This document shows positions 13,014-22,005 of a stretch of DNA of 29,589 nucleotides, piece after piece; position 1 is the first letter of the stretch, and each line of letters opens with the position of its first letter. The position numbers and the translations under genes are program-made. Origin of the DNA: a virus. The stretch covers positions 1 to 29,589 of the IMG/VR virus record IMGVR_UViG_3300029911_000113, one strand, 5' to 3'. The notes beneath the pieces were generated by a model. It worked only from the letters and a program-made list of their open reading frames with translations. It was not told the DNA's origin and made no database searches.

Positions 13014-14819
13014 TTAGTACGAATGCAGTCTCCACTCAAAAACGATATTTTCGGCGGTTGAATCGGTATTGTACAGGTTGATCCGCCACCAATAACCCAC
13101 GTTAAAATGTCCATGCGCTTGCTGTACTGCTCCGGAAGCATCATCAGCAGTCCCTGTGCTGGAAGGGACTTGCTGACCTACGTACCATGTTGTACCTTTA
13201 TCCGTGCTGAATTCATAGTTCAGATTGAAGGTATTTGCACTCTCGGCATGTACCTTAACCTGCATTTGCTCGCGCTCTTGGCACTGGAAAGGGCCTACTA
13301 TAGTAGAACCATTTCCGACTGGTAGGGAGCTCGCTGTACCTGCGCCGTACTCCCACGCTCCCAAGGAGGACAAAGAAAAAGGCACGATCGGCAAAGTCAT
13401 ATCGATACTGCCGCCAGTGAGCCCGAATGTCGCTTTGCCGAGGTTGAAGAGCCGCTGCACGGTTGCGAGTATACTGCCACCGGTTTCGGTAAACGTCGCT
13501 TTTCCCAAATTCATTAGTTGCTGTACGGTCGCATTGATGCTTCCACCGGTTTCGGAGAACACAGCAGTTCCGAGATCCATAGATAAATTGCTTGATGCGT
13601 AGAACACTAAACCTGCTGCCGAGTACGTAGTTGCAGACACATTACTGACGGTCTGGATACCTACAAGGTCTCCTGCTGCCACGGATACCAAGTCAGTGGT
13701 GTCACTTGCATAACCCGGACTTATTGACAGCGCATGTGAGACTTGGCAAGTAAGCGCCGTAGGTCCCGCACTCTTGCGAAGCGTGAACTCCACAAAGTTG
13801 GATGCAATCGGAACAAATAGCTGCCCGTAGAGATTTAGAATCGTGTACGCACCGGGCATGATGTTCTGCGTATCAGCCTCAGTTAACGAAAAATCCGAAC
13901 CTGAAACGCCATTGTAGTAAAATCCGGCGGAGGGGAGAGGTGTGATGTCGTAGCATCCTAACGAGTAACCTGCCGTCGTTGGGTCAAACTCAAACCCCCA
14001 CGTGATATTCGACTGTGCGGTAGCAGTCGATCCGCCCGGAATAACTGCTACCGTAACAGAGTTTCCTGCCGCTACAGCTACCGTGTGAGTTGTATCGTGC
14101 GCATCTGCGCCAGACGAAACCGTTGCAGTAAGAGTTTGAGGCACGGTAGCCTTGTCAAGTGTTACTGTCCAGTAAGAGTTTGAGACGTTTGCGCTCGTGT
14201 GGATGTAGAGGTTTTTGAGTGTGCCGGGTGCGGCTATTGTCTCAGCAGGGCCGTCTGTGCCCACCGAGTTCCCGGCCACACCTTGGAACGACGCATACGT
14301 ATTTGCAGTCGTCGAAATTGTTCCACCAGAGCAGTTTCCGCCTAGCACCAGACTTTGATTGGCTCCGTACGCGACAAACTCAATGGCAAACTGCACCAGC
14401 GTTGCACTTATATCAACCGCGCCACTTGCCTGTACGCACTGGATACAAACAAGATCACCTTGATTGACCAATACTGTATGGGTTGTGTCCGAAGTTGTTC
14501 CCGTGCCTGCCGGGTTTACCGTTATACCGGTATTAAAACCGTTTACGTAAATTGTGAACGTGTACTTCGACGCGAGGTTAGCACTGCAATTGACGTAGAA
14601 GTTTTGCAACATTCCGCCACCAGGCAACATCCCATCAGCGCTGCCTACAGGTATAGGCTGCTGAAATGGCTGTTCTGTAGCGCCCCATGCCAACGCCGCA
14701 CCGTAGCCTTTGAGCAGGTTGGCGCACAGAAACGTGTAGTACGTTCCTGCAGAATTGGTAGGGCCACCACTGAACGACAGCAGCGGCGATCTTTGTCCGG
14801 TTGGATTAGGAGTTGGCAC
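13014..14819 (-). CDS. Large multi-domain tail fibre/spike-like protein
   Basis: A 601-residue virion protein. Residues 1-400 contain three related beta domains of about 125 residues. Each has a G-x-(L)-x-N-(L/F)-Y strand, a SAN(L/V)-x-(S/N) loop, a long strand and a D-T-T-(H/D)-x-V-x-V-x-x-G-D/N-x-V turn (for example SDTTHTVLVNQGDLV and DTTHTVAVAAGNSV). A threefold 22-residue repeat follows, then residues 482-601, a domain closely similar to the 137-residue protein encoded after the capsid gene. It probably forms a trimeric or jelly-roll host-contact or decoration structure. Start is GTG with AAGGG upstream at a spacing of about 7; an earlier start is blocked by the previous gene's stop. Confidence 0.7.
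   Translation of the reverse strand: MPTPNPTGQRSPLLSFSGGPTNSAGTYYTFLCANLLKGYGAALAWGATEQPFQQPIPVGSADGMLPGGGMLQNFYVNCSANLASKYTFTIYVNGFNTGITVNPAGTGTTSDTTHTVLVNQGDLVCIQCVQASGAVDISATLVQFAIEFVAYGANQSLVLGGNCSGGTISTTANTYASFQGVAGNSVGTDGPAETIAAPGTLKNLYIHTSANVSNSYWTVTLDKATVPQTLTATVSSGADAHDTTHTVAVAAGNSVTVAVIPGGSTATAQSNITWGFEFDPTTAGYSLGCYDITPLPSAGFYYNGVSGSDFSLTEADTQNIMPGAYTILNLYGQLFVPIASNFVEFTLRKSAGPTALTCQVSHALSISPGYASDTTDLVSVAAGDLVGIQTVSNVSATTYSAAGLVFYASSNLSMDLGTAVFSETGGSINATVQQLMNLGKATFTETGGSILATVQRLFNLGKATFGLTGGSIDMTLPIVPFSLSSLGAWEYGAGTASSLPVGNGSTIVGPFQCQEREQMQVKVHAESANTFNLNYEFSTDKGTTWYVGQQVPSSTGTADDASGAVQQAHGHFNVGYWWRINLYNTDSTAENIVFEWRLHSY
13377..13574 (-). repeat. Three tandem 66-nt (22-residue) repeats inside the fibre gene
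   Basis: The blocks 13509-13574, 13443-13508 and 13377-13442 encode three in-phase copies sharing the pattern LG-x-A-x-F-x-x-TGGSI. Copies one and two continue with A-T-V-Q-x-L; copy three diverges after GGSI. The nucleotides are also similar, so the array is a recent duplication. In the protein it joins the three beta domains to the C-terminal shared domain, possibly as a shaft or linker. Confidence 0.85.
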
Positions 14820-14829
14820 GGGTTATCCC

Positions 14830-15315
14830 TTAGTCATCGGTCAAAAGCGGGTAGGTAACTGTGAAGTTTCCGGCGCCGGCCGAGTTCTGCAAGAGGAGAT
14901 TCTGCCCGGACGCAAGCGACACCGAAGAGCCATTGTCCCACCAAAGCATAACCGGCCGCGTTGCAGTAGTGCCTACCGAGTTATCGTAGAGTACGGCATA
15001 TCGGAAAGGGCCGATTGCTCCGGTTGCAGTAATCACGCCCTGGTTAGCTACCAGAGATGCGAGGCCTGCTACTTCTGTGTAGGCATTGGAGGATAGCTGC
15101 ACGCCGCCCTTCGTGTACCCGTTGCCTGCAGCTATTTCTCCTGCGTTCGACACGCTCTTAACGGTACACGTCGTAGTAGTGGTGTCTACAACAGTATCTC
15201 CTGCATTGGGAGCAGTATTGGTGAGCAGAATGAACAGGTTGTCGGTGTTCAGGTTGTGAACGCCTTGACCAAGATTCTGAACGTAGATATTGAACTTATT
15301 TGCTGCTAAAGACAT
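14830..15315 (-). CDS. Probable tail/virion structural protein
   Basis: A 161-residue protein beginning AANKFNIYVQNLGQGVHNL, then NLFILLTNTAPNAGDTVV, and later GEIAAGNGYTKGG. This order (a short helical start, the LTNTAP strand and the AAGNGYT turn) is familiar from small phage structural proteins found near tail genes, though I cannot attach a named function. The rest is beta-rich and ends ITATGAIGPFRYAVLYDN...LLLQNSAGAGNFTVTYPL, again typical of virion parts. AGGAAGG is the ribosome site. The neighbours are both fibre-like genes. Confidence 0.6.
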   Translation of the reverse strand: MSLAANKFNIYVQNLGQGVHNLNTDNLFILLTNTAPNAGDTVVDTTTTTCTVKSVSNAGEIAAGNGYTKGGVQLSSNAYTEVAGLASLVANQGVITATGAIGPFRYAVLYDNSVGTTATRPVMLWWDNGSSVSLASGQNLLLQNSAGAGNFTVTYPLLTDD

Positions 15316-15329
15316 GTTGACCTTCCTAC

Positions 15330-16067
15330 CTACTGATCTACTCGTACCATCATCGTGCGGAGCTGTGTGGTGTTGCCTGCGTTAGCTACGCTGAATTGCC
15401 ATGTAACAGTTATTGCCTGGTTAGTTGTACTATCGATTGTGAACGGGGATGTATTTGCCGAAACGTCTACGCCGGTTGTTCCCAACGTTGCAAACTCCGC
15501 CCGCCCTTGTACTTCGATTGTACCCGACGCACCGATCGAGGTGGCAAACAGCACTGCATCCAGACCCCAGCCATTGGAGGCAAACGGGCCTGCCAGGGTA
15601 AACGGACCGAAACTCAGGACCTGCGTCGATCCTATTTTGACAGTAATTGTGATCGTGCCAGCCAATGCAGTGTAAAGTCCATAGTTGCCGCACAAGTCTA
15701 ACTCAAGCACCATACCTGCTGCTAACGTGTTGGCCGGAATCGTGTATGAGGATGCAAACGCCGTTGCCGTAGTTGTGTTGGCAATTGTGTTGCCACTCGG
15801 CACAGAGGCATCTGCGTAGAGTAGGCAAGGACCATTGTGTACGTGGTCCTCACGAGCATAGGACGGCAGAGATCCTACGACCGATGCCTCTGCTATCTGT
15901 GTTACCGTTGTGGCAGGCGAAATAGAGGGCAAAGGAGATACGTTAGGCTTTACAGGGGAGGCCGCAGGAACAGTAGTTGTGCTGCTCTCAAGAGCTCCTA
16001 CCCGAGACAAGATACGATTGATCTCTTCGTCCAATCCCCTGTTACCTGTTGTCTTCAGTACGTCCAT
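15330..16067 (-). CDS. Tail fibre-like protein with DHVH motif
   Basis: A 245-residue protein. A short helical N-terminus (DEEINRILSRVGALESS) may serve as trimer or attachment helix. It is followed by a Pro/Thr linker and the REDHVH segment (72-77), which in many phage fibres precedes the distal domain and can bind metal. The C-terminal 165 residues form a beta domain (TIPANTLAAGMVLELDLCGNY, TITITVKIGSTQVLSFGPF, then TIEVQGRAEFAT) compatible with a jelly-roll head. It starts on a TAATG one-base overlap with the nozzle-like gene. Likely a receptor-binding or appendage component; the host target is unknown. Confidence 0.65.
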   Translation of the reverse strand: MDVLKTTGNRGLDEEINRILSRVGALESSTTTVPAASPVKPNVSPLPSISPATTVTQIAEASVVGSLPSYAREDHVHNGPCLLYADASVPSGNTIANTTTATAFASSYTIPANTLAAGMVLELDLCGNYGLYTALAGTITITVKIGSTQVLSFGPFTLAGPFASNGWGLDAVLFATSIGASGTIEVQGRAEFATLGTTGVDVSANTSPFTIDSTTNQAITVTWQFSVANAGNTTQLRTMMVRVDQ

Positions 16068-18556
16068 TATCCGCCTGCTGCATCTGTTTCTTCGAACATC
16101 ATATTTGCCGCAAACAGAGATACCAGATTCGCTCCACCGAACTCCAGCCGGAGTTTCTTCCCTCTCAGGTCAGTAGGACCGGGAAAGTCTACCTCCGTAC
16201 GCCACGATTGATCATTAGCTACAAGGAGCCTTGCCTCATCGGGCTCTATTGCCTCAAGTGTCTTCGCTACCTTAACTGTAACCAGCCCGGATGCAAGAAC
16301 ACTTAGCTGAGTCGCGAATCCAGGCTTTATCATACGAGAGAAGCCTGTACTATATACCCAAGCCGGAGGCGAGGTACCCGGCGTACTTCCGATAGCGTTA
16401 TCTGTTTGACAGAAGGACTGAAATCGGGACACGTACCTGTCTGCTGTCAGTACCCAAAGCTGTTCTGTACTCTGATACGCCACAGAGTTGTATGTTCCCT
16501 GCGTGACAGAGAAGCTGAGCGCCGAAAACACGCTATCTGCCAATGTATCGGGGCCTGTCCACTTCGAGGTTACGAAGTCGTACCTGAGTCTCTTATTCCC
16601 TCGAAACACACTCAGCTTACGCTCCTGATAGCCGATAGCTACCGTACTATCCGGCAGAAATTGATTTTTGTACACGTAAATACGTATTGGCTGCGTCAGC
16701 TCTCCTGTATTTGAGACGTTTTGAGCGAAGTAAACACCGTCGTACGCTGCCCACATTAGCTGCTCTTCGGCATAAACAGCGGCTTGCTTACCAATTACGC
16801 CCCGGTTCAGTACATCAAATGGAATCGTGCCGGGAGTCAGCTCTCGAAGCAGAGAGACTCTCTTGTTGGTACCTATGTAGAGAGCATCCCCCGCCACAAC
16901 TGACAGTATTTGCTCTGTAGGAGCCGGATCAATGTTGAACGACCACCCGTTACTATCCTGTATTGCGATAGCAGGCCACTGAGGAATTAGGTCTGATGCT
17001 GCTGTTATGGGAGTAAAGCTGCTTATGTAAAGAGTGTTAGCATAGCCTCCTACCAAACGATCGGCAAATGCGCAGAGGCACGACACGCTAGGGCCGGGAC
17101 CTCCAGGCTGATAGACAGGATTAGAGGAGGCAGACTGTCCGGTATTGTCTGTGATGTCCCAAGCCGTATTGCCTCCTGTCTGGAAAGTATAGTTCAGAGG
17201 GTAATCGGAGGCTGTTCCTGTACCTGTCGTCCATGCGCTCCCGTCAGCCCGGGTAGACGTGATACAGTTTCCTACAAGGCTGACAGTATTCGAAGTAGAC
17301 CGATAGAGCTGTATAGTATCAGTATTCGGATACTGAGCTGCTGCCGGTATCGTGTCGGAGAAGGTGTAGATGAAGGCAAAATCCGCCGCGGTCGGATACG
17401 CTAGCCCGTCACCTCTGTTGAACATGTCGGAGAAGCCCATAGTATCCGGGTTCGTAGAGCGGATTCCGAGACTCTGAAAGTTGTTGTAGTTCCAGCGCCC
17501 CGCCTCCGTAGCAGGGAACGCTATGCTGATAGGTGCGTACACGATAGGCAGGGCAGGGGAGAGTGCCGATACCGCGCCTGTGACGCTGTTGTAGTAGACC
17601 ACGTAGTAGTCTACCGTTCCTGGCTCAGGAGCCGTAGAAAAGGCCATAAAGCCGCTAATACAAAAAGGGGCAGCGCCCGAACCACTGGGCTTGGTACCCT
17701 GGGTAAATGTTATGTACTTGATAGGGTCCGATATATCGAGCCCTACAAGGTAGAAGAACACACACCACGGAGAGCCATTAGTGTTAGGAGGATCTACTAT
17801 CGTACCAAGAGGGTAGGAGGTTCCGCCCGTATCTTGTAGAGATACCTGAAAATTAGTACCTCCCCCTGACAGGGTTTCAGGAGAGAGCGTCATCATTAAC
17901 CAGACAGTATTTTGCCACTGGTACCCTCCCGCAGGTCCTCCTCCGGTTGTAAGATCGTACTTGGCAGTACTGCCAGCGGTACCGGATAACTGCTCCCAAT
18001 TCGGAACAGAGGTGCTGCTTACTGTTATGCCTGACAAAGCGGGAGCCGACAGACCATTAAACAGAACGAGGTCCAGAGAAGCCCCGGTAGCGCTAGGCAC
18101 GGCAGGGGTAGGAAGCTGGGCAATTACTTCGAGCGTCAGGGAAGGTGTTATGCGTACCCACTTAGGCGTGCTGTTATCTGTCGCGAGGTAGAAGTTCTCC
18201 GCAAGCTGATCCCCACTAATGTTATCCGTCGCGCCAAACGTATTGACGCCTATTTCAGTAGCGGTAGCGTCAGAAGCAGTTTCGGAAGAAGCCTCCGTAA
18301 GTAGCCATACGTTGCCGGAGATCACAGCAACGGTATGGGCTGCTACGGAGAGGGTAGGCTGAAACCGACCTATGAATTGAGGGGTGCCTGTCGCAGCCAC
18401 GAAAGTATTTAGAAGAGAACGGTATCCGGTTCGTCCGGTTACGGTATCGTCATCCAGAAAGCAGTCAGTAGCAGTAATCGCCGCACCGAAAGGGACGCGA
18501 TTAGGGTTAACCAGACCTTGCAGCCCGCCGAAAGGTACGTCAAGAGGCTCGGGCAT
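16067..18556 (-). CDS. Podovirus nozzle-like tail protein (beta-propeller)
   Basis: The largest gene in the window, 829 residues. The N-terminus (NPNRVPFGAAITATDCFLDD, TVTGRTGYRSL) and the repeated strand blocks resemble nozzle or tail tubular B proteins of short-tailed phages, as in T7 gp12 or P22 gp10. Other visible pieces are HTVAVISGNVWLLTEA, NGWSFNIDPAPTEQILSVVAGDALYIGTNKRV and the YDGVYFAQ block. These proteins form the six-fold distal tube below the adaptor, and the adaptor-like gene lies right next to it, four bases upstream. The assignment is by pattern; a long central insert with domain-like beta segments (about 160-430) is not explained and could carry the host-contact part. Confidence 0.65.
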   Translation of the reverse strand: MPEPLDVPFGGLQGLVNPNRVPFGAAITATDCFLDDDTVTGRTGYRSLLNTFVAATGTPQFIGRFQPTLSVAAHTVAVISGNVWLLTEASSETASDATATEIGVNTFGATDNISGDQLAENFYLATDNSTPKWVRITPSLTLEVIAQLPTPAVPSATGASLDLVLFNGLSAPALSGITVSSTSVPNWEQLSGTAGSTAKYDLTTGGGPAGGYQWQNTVWLMMTLSPETLSGGGTNFQVSLQDTGGTSYPLGTIVDPPNTNGSPWCVFFYLVGLDISDPIKYITFTQGTKPSGSGAAPFCISGFMAFSTAPEPGTVDYYVVYYNSVTGAVSALSPALPIVYAPISIAFPATEAGRWNYNNFQSLGIRSTNPDTMGFSDMFNRGDGLAYPTAADFAFIYTFSDTIPAAAQYPNTDTIQLYRSTSNTVSLVGNCITSTRADGSAWTTGTGTASDYPLNYTFQTGGNTAWDITDNTGQSASSNPVYQPGGPGPSVSCLCAFADRLVGGYANTLYISSFTPITAASDLIPQWPAIAIQDSNGWSFNIDPAPTEQILSVVAGDALYIGTNKRVSLLRELTPGTIPFDVLNRGVIGKQAAVYAEEQLMWAAYDGVYFAQNVSNTGELTQPIRIYVYKNQFLPDSTVAIGYQERKLSVFRGNKRLRYDFVTSKWTGPDTLADSVFSALSFSVTQGTYNSVAYQSTEQLWVLTADRYVSRFQSFCQTDNAIGSTPGTSPPAWVYSTGFSRMIKPGFATQLSVLASGLVTVKVAKTLEAIEPDEARLLVANDQSWRTEVDFPGPTDLRGKKLRLEFGGANLVSLFAANMMFEETDAAGG

Positions 18557-18559
18557 TGT

Positions 18560-19375
18560 TTACCTCGAAACTTCAAAGAAGGGTATCTGCTTCATTCCGG
18601 TAACCATGTACTCTTGAGGTGCTCTCTGCACATAGCGGGTCACGAGAGACGCGTTCTTGGCAGACATTAGCTCCTTGGTGCGCTGTGCGAACCAGATACC
18701 TTGATCTTGATAAGCCGCTACGGTCTTCAGCTCGTCCCCTCGTGCATAGAGCTTGGCATGGTAGGCTGCACCTAGAAGAGCTACCCCCTCGCACTCCACG
18801 TCCGGTACCAAAGGTGTGTCAGAATCGTTCACCATGCTGGGCTCGTAGCGAATGCCGAGCCAGCTTATAGCGATACCGTCTGAGCACGGAACAGGCCATA
18901 GACCTATATGCTTCGGGTCATACCAAAACCACTGTTGAGGCGTACTTGGAGCATCATACCTCCACAAACGATTCATGTTGTCTAGGTTCGTAAGCGCCGT
19001 TTGCGGGAGCCACGAGGTAGTGAGCCCCGATGTTACTGAGGGCTGTGTAGTGCCAGGAACCTGAAGCCCCATCTGACCGCTGGAAGCAAGAGCGTTATAG
19101 TCTGTGCTAAAAGGACACTGAGAGAAGCCGTATGCCGCATTATCAAAGAGCATTACCCATTCCCTGGGGTCACTGGGATCTGGCTGCGCACTGTATGTAA
19201 GCTGCCCTCCGACAGTATATAAAGTTAAGGGCTCTACGCAATGTTGACTCTCTTGAGTAAACAGCTTGAGCCCCATGTTCGCGAGATACGCATAATCCGG
19301 CTTGACGGCTGTGCTTGTCCAGCCGCCAAACAGCAGAAGGCTATAGATACGATCTCGAATATCTTTGAACGTCAC
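18560..19375 (-). CDS. Head-to-tail adaptor (podovirus gp4/gp11-like)
   Basis: A 271-residue protein with the look of podovirus adaptors that bind the portal and receive the nozzle. A helical start (FKDIRDRIYSLLLFGG) is followed by YAYLANMGLKLFTQES. A C-terminal helical bundle (EGVALLGAAYHAKLYARGDELKTVAAYQDQGIWFAQRTKEL) matches the family's ALxxxxAxxLYxR-type helices. It starts at GTG in a GTGA overlap with the preceding gene and has GAGGT upstream. Sitting immediately before the nozzle-like gene is the expected order for these two parts. Confidence 0.7.
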   Translation of the reverse strand: MTFKDIRDRIYSLLLFGGWTSTAVKPDYAYLANMGLKLFTQESQHCVEPLTLYTVGGQLTYSAQPDPSDPREWVMLFDNAAYGFSQCPFSTDYNALASSGQMGLQVPGTTQPSVTSGLTTSWLPQTALTNLDNMNRLWRYDAPSTPQQWFWYDPKHIGLWPVPCSDGIAISWLGIRYEPSMVNDSDTPLVPDVECEGVALLGAAYHAKLYARGDELKTVAAYQDQGIWFAQRTKELMSAKNASLVTRYVQRAPQEYMVTGMKQIPFFEVSR

Positions 19376-19902
19376 TCTTCTACTACCTCGAAGAACAAGG
19401 TACGGGGAATCTTGATCTTCACGTAGCCCTTACCACGCATGTACAGGCGTACGATACAGTTACCTTCCGCGTCCTTGTTCTCAAAGGTCGCTTCATCGTC
19501 ATTAGAGTTTCCTGCATGGCCACAAGGTGCTTGGGAATCAGGCCACGAAGAGGCGCGAAGAGCTGCCCCTGCCGCGTCTCGTGTGACCATGACTCCCTTT
19601 GTTGGAACTCCTAATGCGTTCGTATGGTACTGAGCGGCAGGGATTATATCCCCAACACGAGCATACGTAACGCCAAACTCTCCGCCCTCAGTAGGTCCTA
19701 CCGTAGCAGCAATCACTTTCGGAGCTTCTGACAAAGGAACGGCTTTACTGCTGCCTTGACCTGGAGTGTAGAGTTTGCCCTCTGCATCGATCCAGAAACC
19801 GCCGACACCTCGTCCATGTACCCAATTCGGGTTACGCATGACAGGGTTACCCTTGATCACATGCGTAGCTACGAATTCAAGCTTCTCTGCGACTGCTGTC
19901 AA
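19372..19902 (-). CDS. Hypothetical virion-associated protein
   Basis: A 176-residue protein with no recognised family, starting at TTG after AAGGGAG at a spacing of about 7. Visible segments are a short beta pair (EKLEFVATHVIKGNPVMRNP), a Gly-rich section with KLYTPGQGSS, and a C-terminal half ending IVRLYMRGKGYVKIKIPRTL. It lies between the decoration-like and adaptor genes, so a head completion or virion role is likely. The pair C127/C148 (approximate) is not enough to propose a zinc site. Confidence 0.5.
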   Translation of the reverse strand: MTAVAEKLEFVATHVIKGNPVMRNPNWVHGRGVGGFWIDAEGKLYTPGQGSSKAVPLSEAPKVIAATVGPTEGGEFGVTYARVGDIIPAAQYHTNALGVPTKGVMVTRDAAGAALRASSWPDSQAPCGHAGNSNDDEATFENKDAEGNCIVRLYMRGKGYVKIKIPRTLFFEVVEE

Positions 19903-19912
19903 AGTATCTCCC

Positions 19913-20446
19913 TTACGCGAAGTTGACCGTGCTGTTACCCGCAGTCTGGTACTGGAATCCTATCGTGGTAGGAGCCTCCAGCCATATGTCTGTACCGTTC
20001 GGCAGGACCAGTCCAAGCATCGATATGAGGTCCCCGTTGGTAGTCGAAGGTGCAGCACAGGTATAGGCGCTTACGGTACCTGAACTTGCGGACGCCGCTA
20101 GCCATACACGCTTGCCTGCTGCGAGAGAAGGTACGAGCGTGGTGGTCATGTTCTTGATAAGAATTCGTCTTGCAACAGCAATCATTACCGGGCTATTTGG
20201 CTGCGTGCTAACGTTTCCAGTCACGTAGGATGCTGTGCCTCCTGAGAGGTCATCAACCATTTTCGCGAAGCCAAAACACTCTACGATAGCGCCTTGAGTC
20301 TTGGACGCGCAGACAACATACCCGGAGCTGTTCCAGCCTACCGGATCTCCGTCGTTGATAATCTCACCATTCGCAACGATAAAATTACCTATAATTTCAT
20401 CGGGCTTTGTTACGTTGCCCGGAGCTACAAGGGCGTACCCTGCCAT
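19913..20446 (-). CDS. Head decoration-like protein (DUF2190-type pattern)
   Basis: A 177-residue beta-rich protein. The segment NGEIINDGDPVGWNSSGYVVCA, repeated turns with GDP/GYV, and a later IAVARRILIKNMTTTLVPSLAAGKRVWLAASA resemble small capsid decoration or stabilisation proteins of the DUF2190 type. No domain search backs this. It follows the capsid-proximal gene by three bases, with GGGAGG before the ATG. High expression is expected for a protein of this kind. Confidence 0.55.
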   Translation of the reverse strand: MAGYALVAPGNVTKPDEIIGNFIVANGEIINDGDPVGWNSSGYVVCASKTQGAIVECFGFAKMVDDLSGGTASYVTGNVSTQPNSPVMIAVARRILIKNMTTTLVPSLAAGKRVWLAASASSGTVSAYTCAAPSTTNGDLISMLGLVLPNGTDIWLEAPTTIGFQYQTAGNSTVNFA

Positions 20447-20449
20447 CTA

Positions 20450-20863
20450 CTAGCCTCCCGCAGAGAAGTATCGCCACTCCGCTGCTACCGTTAAAGCTGT
20501 TCCGGAGGGGTTGTAAATGTTCACCCTCCACCGCCAGCCTACCGTGACATTCATTACCGCATTTTGCGTAAAGCTAGCGGTTCCATCATCCGCCGTTATT
20601 GTAGACGAAGCTACCTGTTGCCCTACATACCATGTAATGCCTAGATCCGTACTGAACTCATAGTCTAAATTGAACGCAGCCGTGCCTACAACTCGTGCAA
20701 CAAGAGACATATCCTGACGGTCTTCACACTTAAACGAAGGCATATTCGAAGGAAGTATTGTGATACCAGAGGTACCTGCCAGCGAATAAGCCTGAAGCGC
20801 CCCGTACTCTTGTACGGGAGCGCCGTTGGCCTGATTTGTAGGGACAAAGATAGGTGCTGTCAT
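20450..20863 (-). CDS. Beta-domain protein paralogous to the fibre C-terminus
   Basis: A 137-residue protein immediately after the major capsid gene (TAAATG junction, no gap). From residue 20 on it aligns with residues 482-601 of the large fibre protein. Shared blocks are FNL-x-YEFSTD, G-x-TWYVGQQV-x-SST, TADD, then G-x-WR-x-N-x-YN and EWR near the end. Such a domain on a short protein next to the capsid suggests a head decoration or a spare copy of the fibre tip domain. It has an N-terminal extension (FVPTNQANGAPVQEYGALQAYSL) that the fibre copy lacks, or has in a different form. Confidence 0.7.
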   Translation of the reverse strand: MTAPIFVPTNQANGAPVQEYGALQAYSLAGTSGITILPSNMPSFKCEDRQDMSLVARVVGTAAFNLDYEFSTDLGITWYVGQQVASSTITADDGTASFTQNAVMNVTVGWRWRVNIYNPSGTALTVAAEWRYFSAGG

Positions 20864-21994
20864 TTATTGGCTCAGGAATGGGTGTACTGCATGGACGTTG
20901 CCGAGGTGATCGCCTGTAAGAGCGCCATACCAGGAGCCAACATGCTCCTCGATCAAGCGATTCGAGACGACTTCCTTAAACTTCGGCTTGTTGCCGGTCG
21001 TTCTCCAGAACAGGTGCCGCATATTCAGCATAAACAGGTGCATTCCAAGGGCAGTAGAGGTTCCTGAGACATACCCGGTAAGCGGGCAGCGCTTGTCTAC
21101 AACCAGTTCCGCATTTCGGAATTTGATAGCAGAGAAGCCGAGCTTCGCCAGCCGAGACTCTCCGAATACCTGCCCACCATTACTGCCACCTACGGTTAGA
21201 AGATTCTGCATCTTCGAGTAGAGAGCTGGAGGAACGATGCACAGGTCCGGCTCTTCGCCTTCCTGATAGGCGTCCTCATAGATGTCGTTGAGAACCTGCA
21301 CAGTGAGGGCCTGTACTGCAGGAGTCCCTGACGTATTCCACACGTTAGAACACCAGTAAGCTGCGCCTGCCGCGTTACGCTCCAGAGAGCCTACATTTGT
21401 GATAGCAGTCGCACCAGAAGTTCCAACAAGTGCGGGATTTAGCTGATTCAACTGAGCTGGAGGATCAGCTCCACCATCAGTTGTGTTTGATCCGCCCGAA
21501 TTGATGAGGGTACGAAGAGAAGCGATTCGAGTACGGATACCCGTCGATCCAACAGTCTCGGGAGGGCTCCAAAGATGCTTGAGGAGTTTGTTAAACGCTC
21601 GAAGAAGCGCATTCTTAAAGTGCGACTCGCTCCAGCGTACCATCTCAACAGGGTCGCCTCCACGTACGGTATCGTAGTCATCCCAAGATACGTCGATCTT
21701 GTACTGACTTAGATAATAGTACGCAGAAGTGTACCCCGTCATAGGCTCGGGCTCGTCTTCTTCGTACCCAGTAGTGACACCATGAAAATCTGGTCCGGTG
21801 GTAACAGGAACCATGACCGGTTCACGCATACGATCGCCGTAGCCCCGAGGCTTTGTAATGCCGCGCCGAAGCTGCAGCATTTTTAGTACAGGCGAACGCT
21901 GCGTAAACAGCGGCATGTAGTTTGCCGACAGCCACGCATCACGAACAGCCGACGTAAAGCCGTTAGCTGCCGCATCAGCATTCGTAAGAGCCAA
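20864..21994 (-). CDS. Major capsid protein (HK97 fold)
   Basis: A 376-residue major head protein. The N-terminal part AVRDAWLSANYMPLFTQRSPVLKM, the E-loop region with MVPVTTGPDFHGVTTGYEED, and the P-domain helix HFKNALLRAFNKLLKHLWS all fit HK97-type capsid proteins. So does the A-domain tail LGMHLFMLNMRHLFWRTT...LIEEHVGSWYGALTG. Its place directly after the scaffold gene and before small beta proteins is the usual head cluster. No protease gene is visible and no cleavage peptide was assigned. The start is TTG, not ATG, with AAGGGG about 8 bases upstream; the N-terminal residues MALTNA support this start. Confidence 0.85.
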   Translation of the reverse strand: MALTNADAAANGFTSAVRDAWLSANYMPLFTQRSPVLKMLQLRRGITKPRGYGDRMREPVMVPVTTGPDFHGVTTGYEEDEPEPMTGYTSAYYYLSQYKIDVSWDDYDTVRGGDPVEMVRWSESHFKNALLRAFNKLLKHLWSPPETVGSTGIRTRIASLRTLINSGGSNTTDGGADPPAQLNQLNPALVGTSGATAITNVGSLERNAAGAAYWCSNVWNTSGTPAVQALTVQVLNDIYEDAYQEGEEPDLCIVPPALYSKMQNLLTVGGSNGGQVFGESRLAKLGFSAIKFRNAELVVDKRCPLTGYVSGTSTALGMHLFMLNMRHLFWRTTGNKPKFKEVVSNRLIEEHVGSWYGALTGDHLGNVHAVHPFLSQ

Positions 21995-22005
21995 TTTTTA
22001 ACCCC

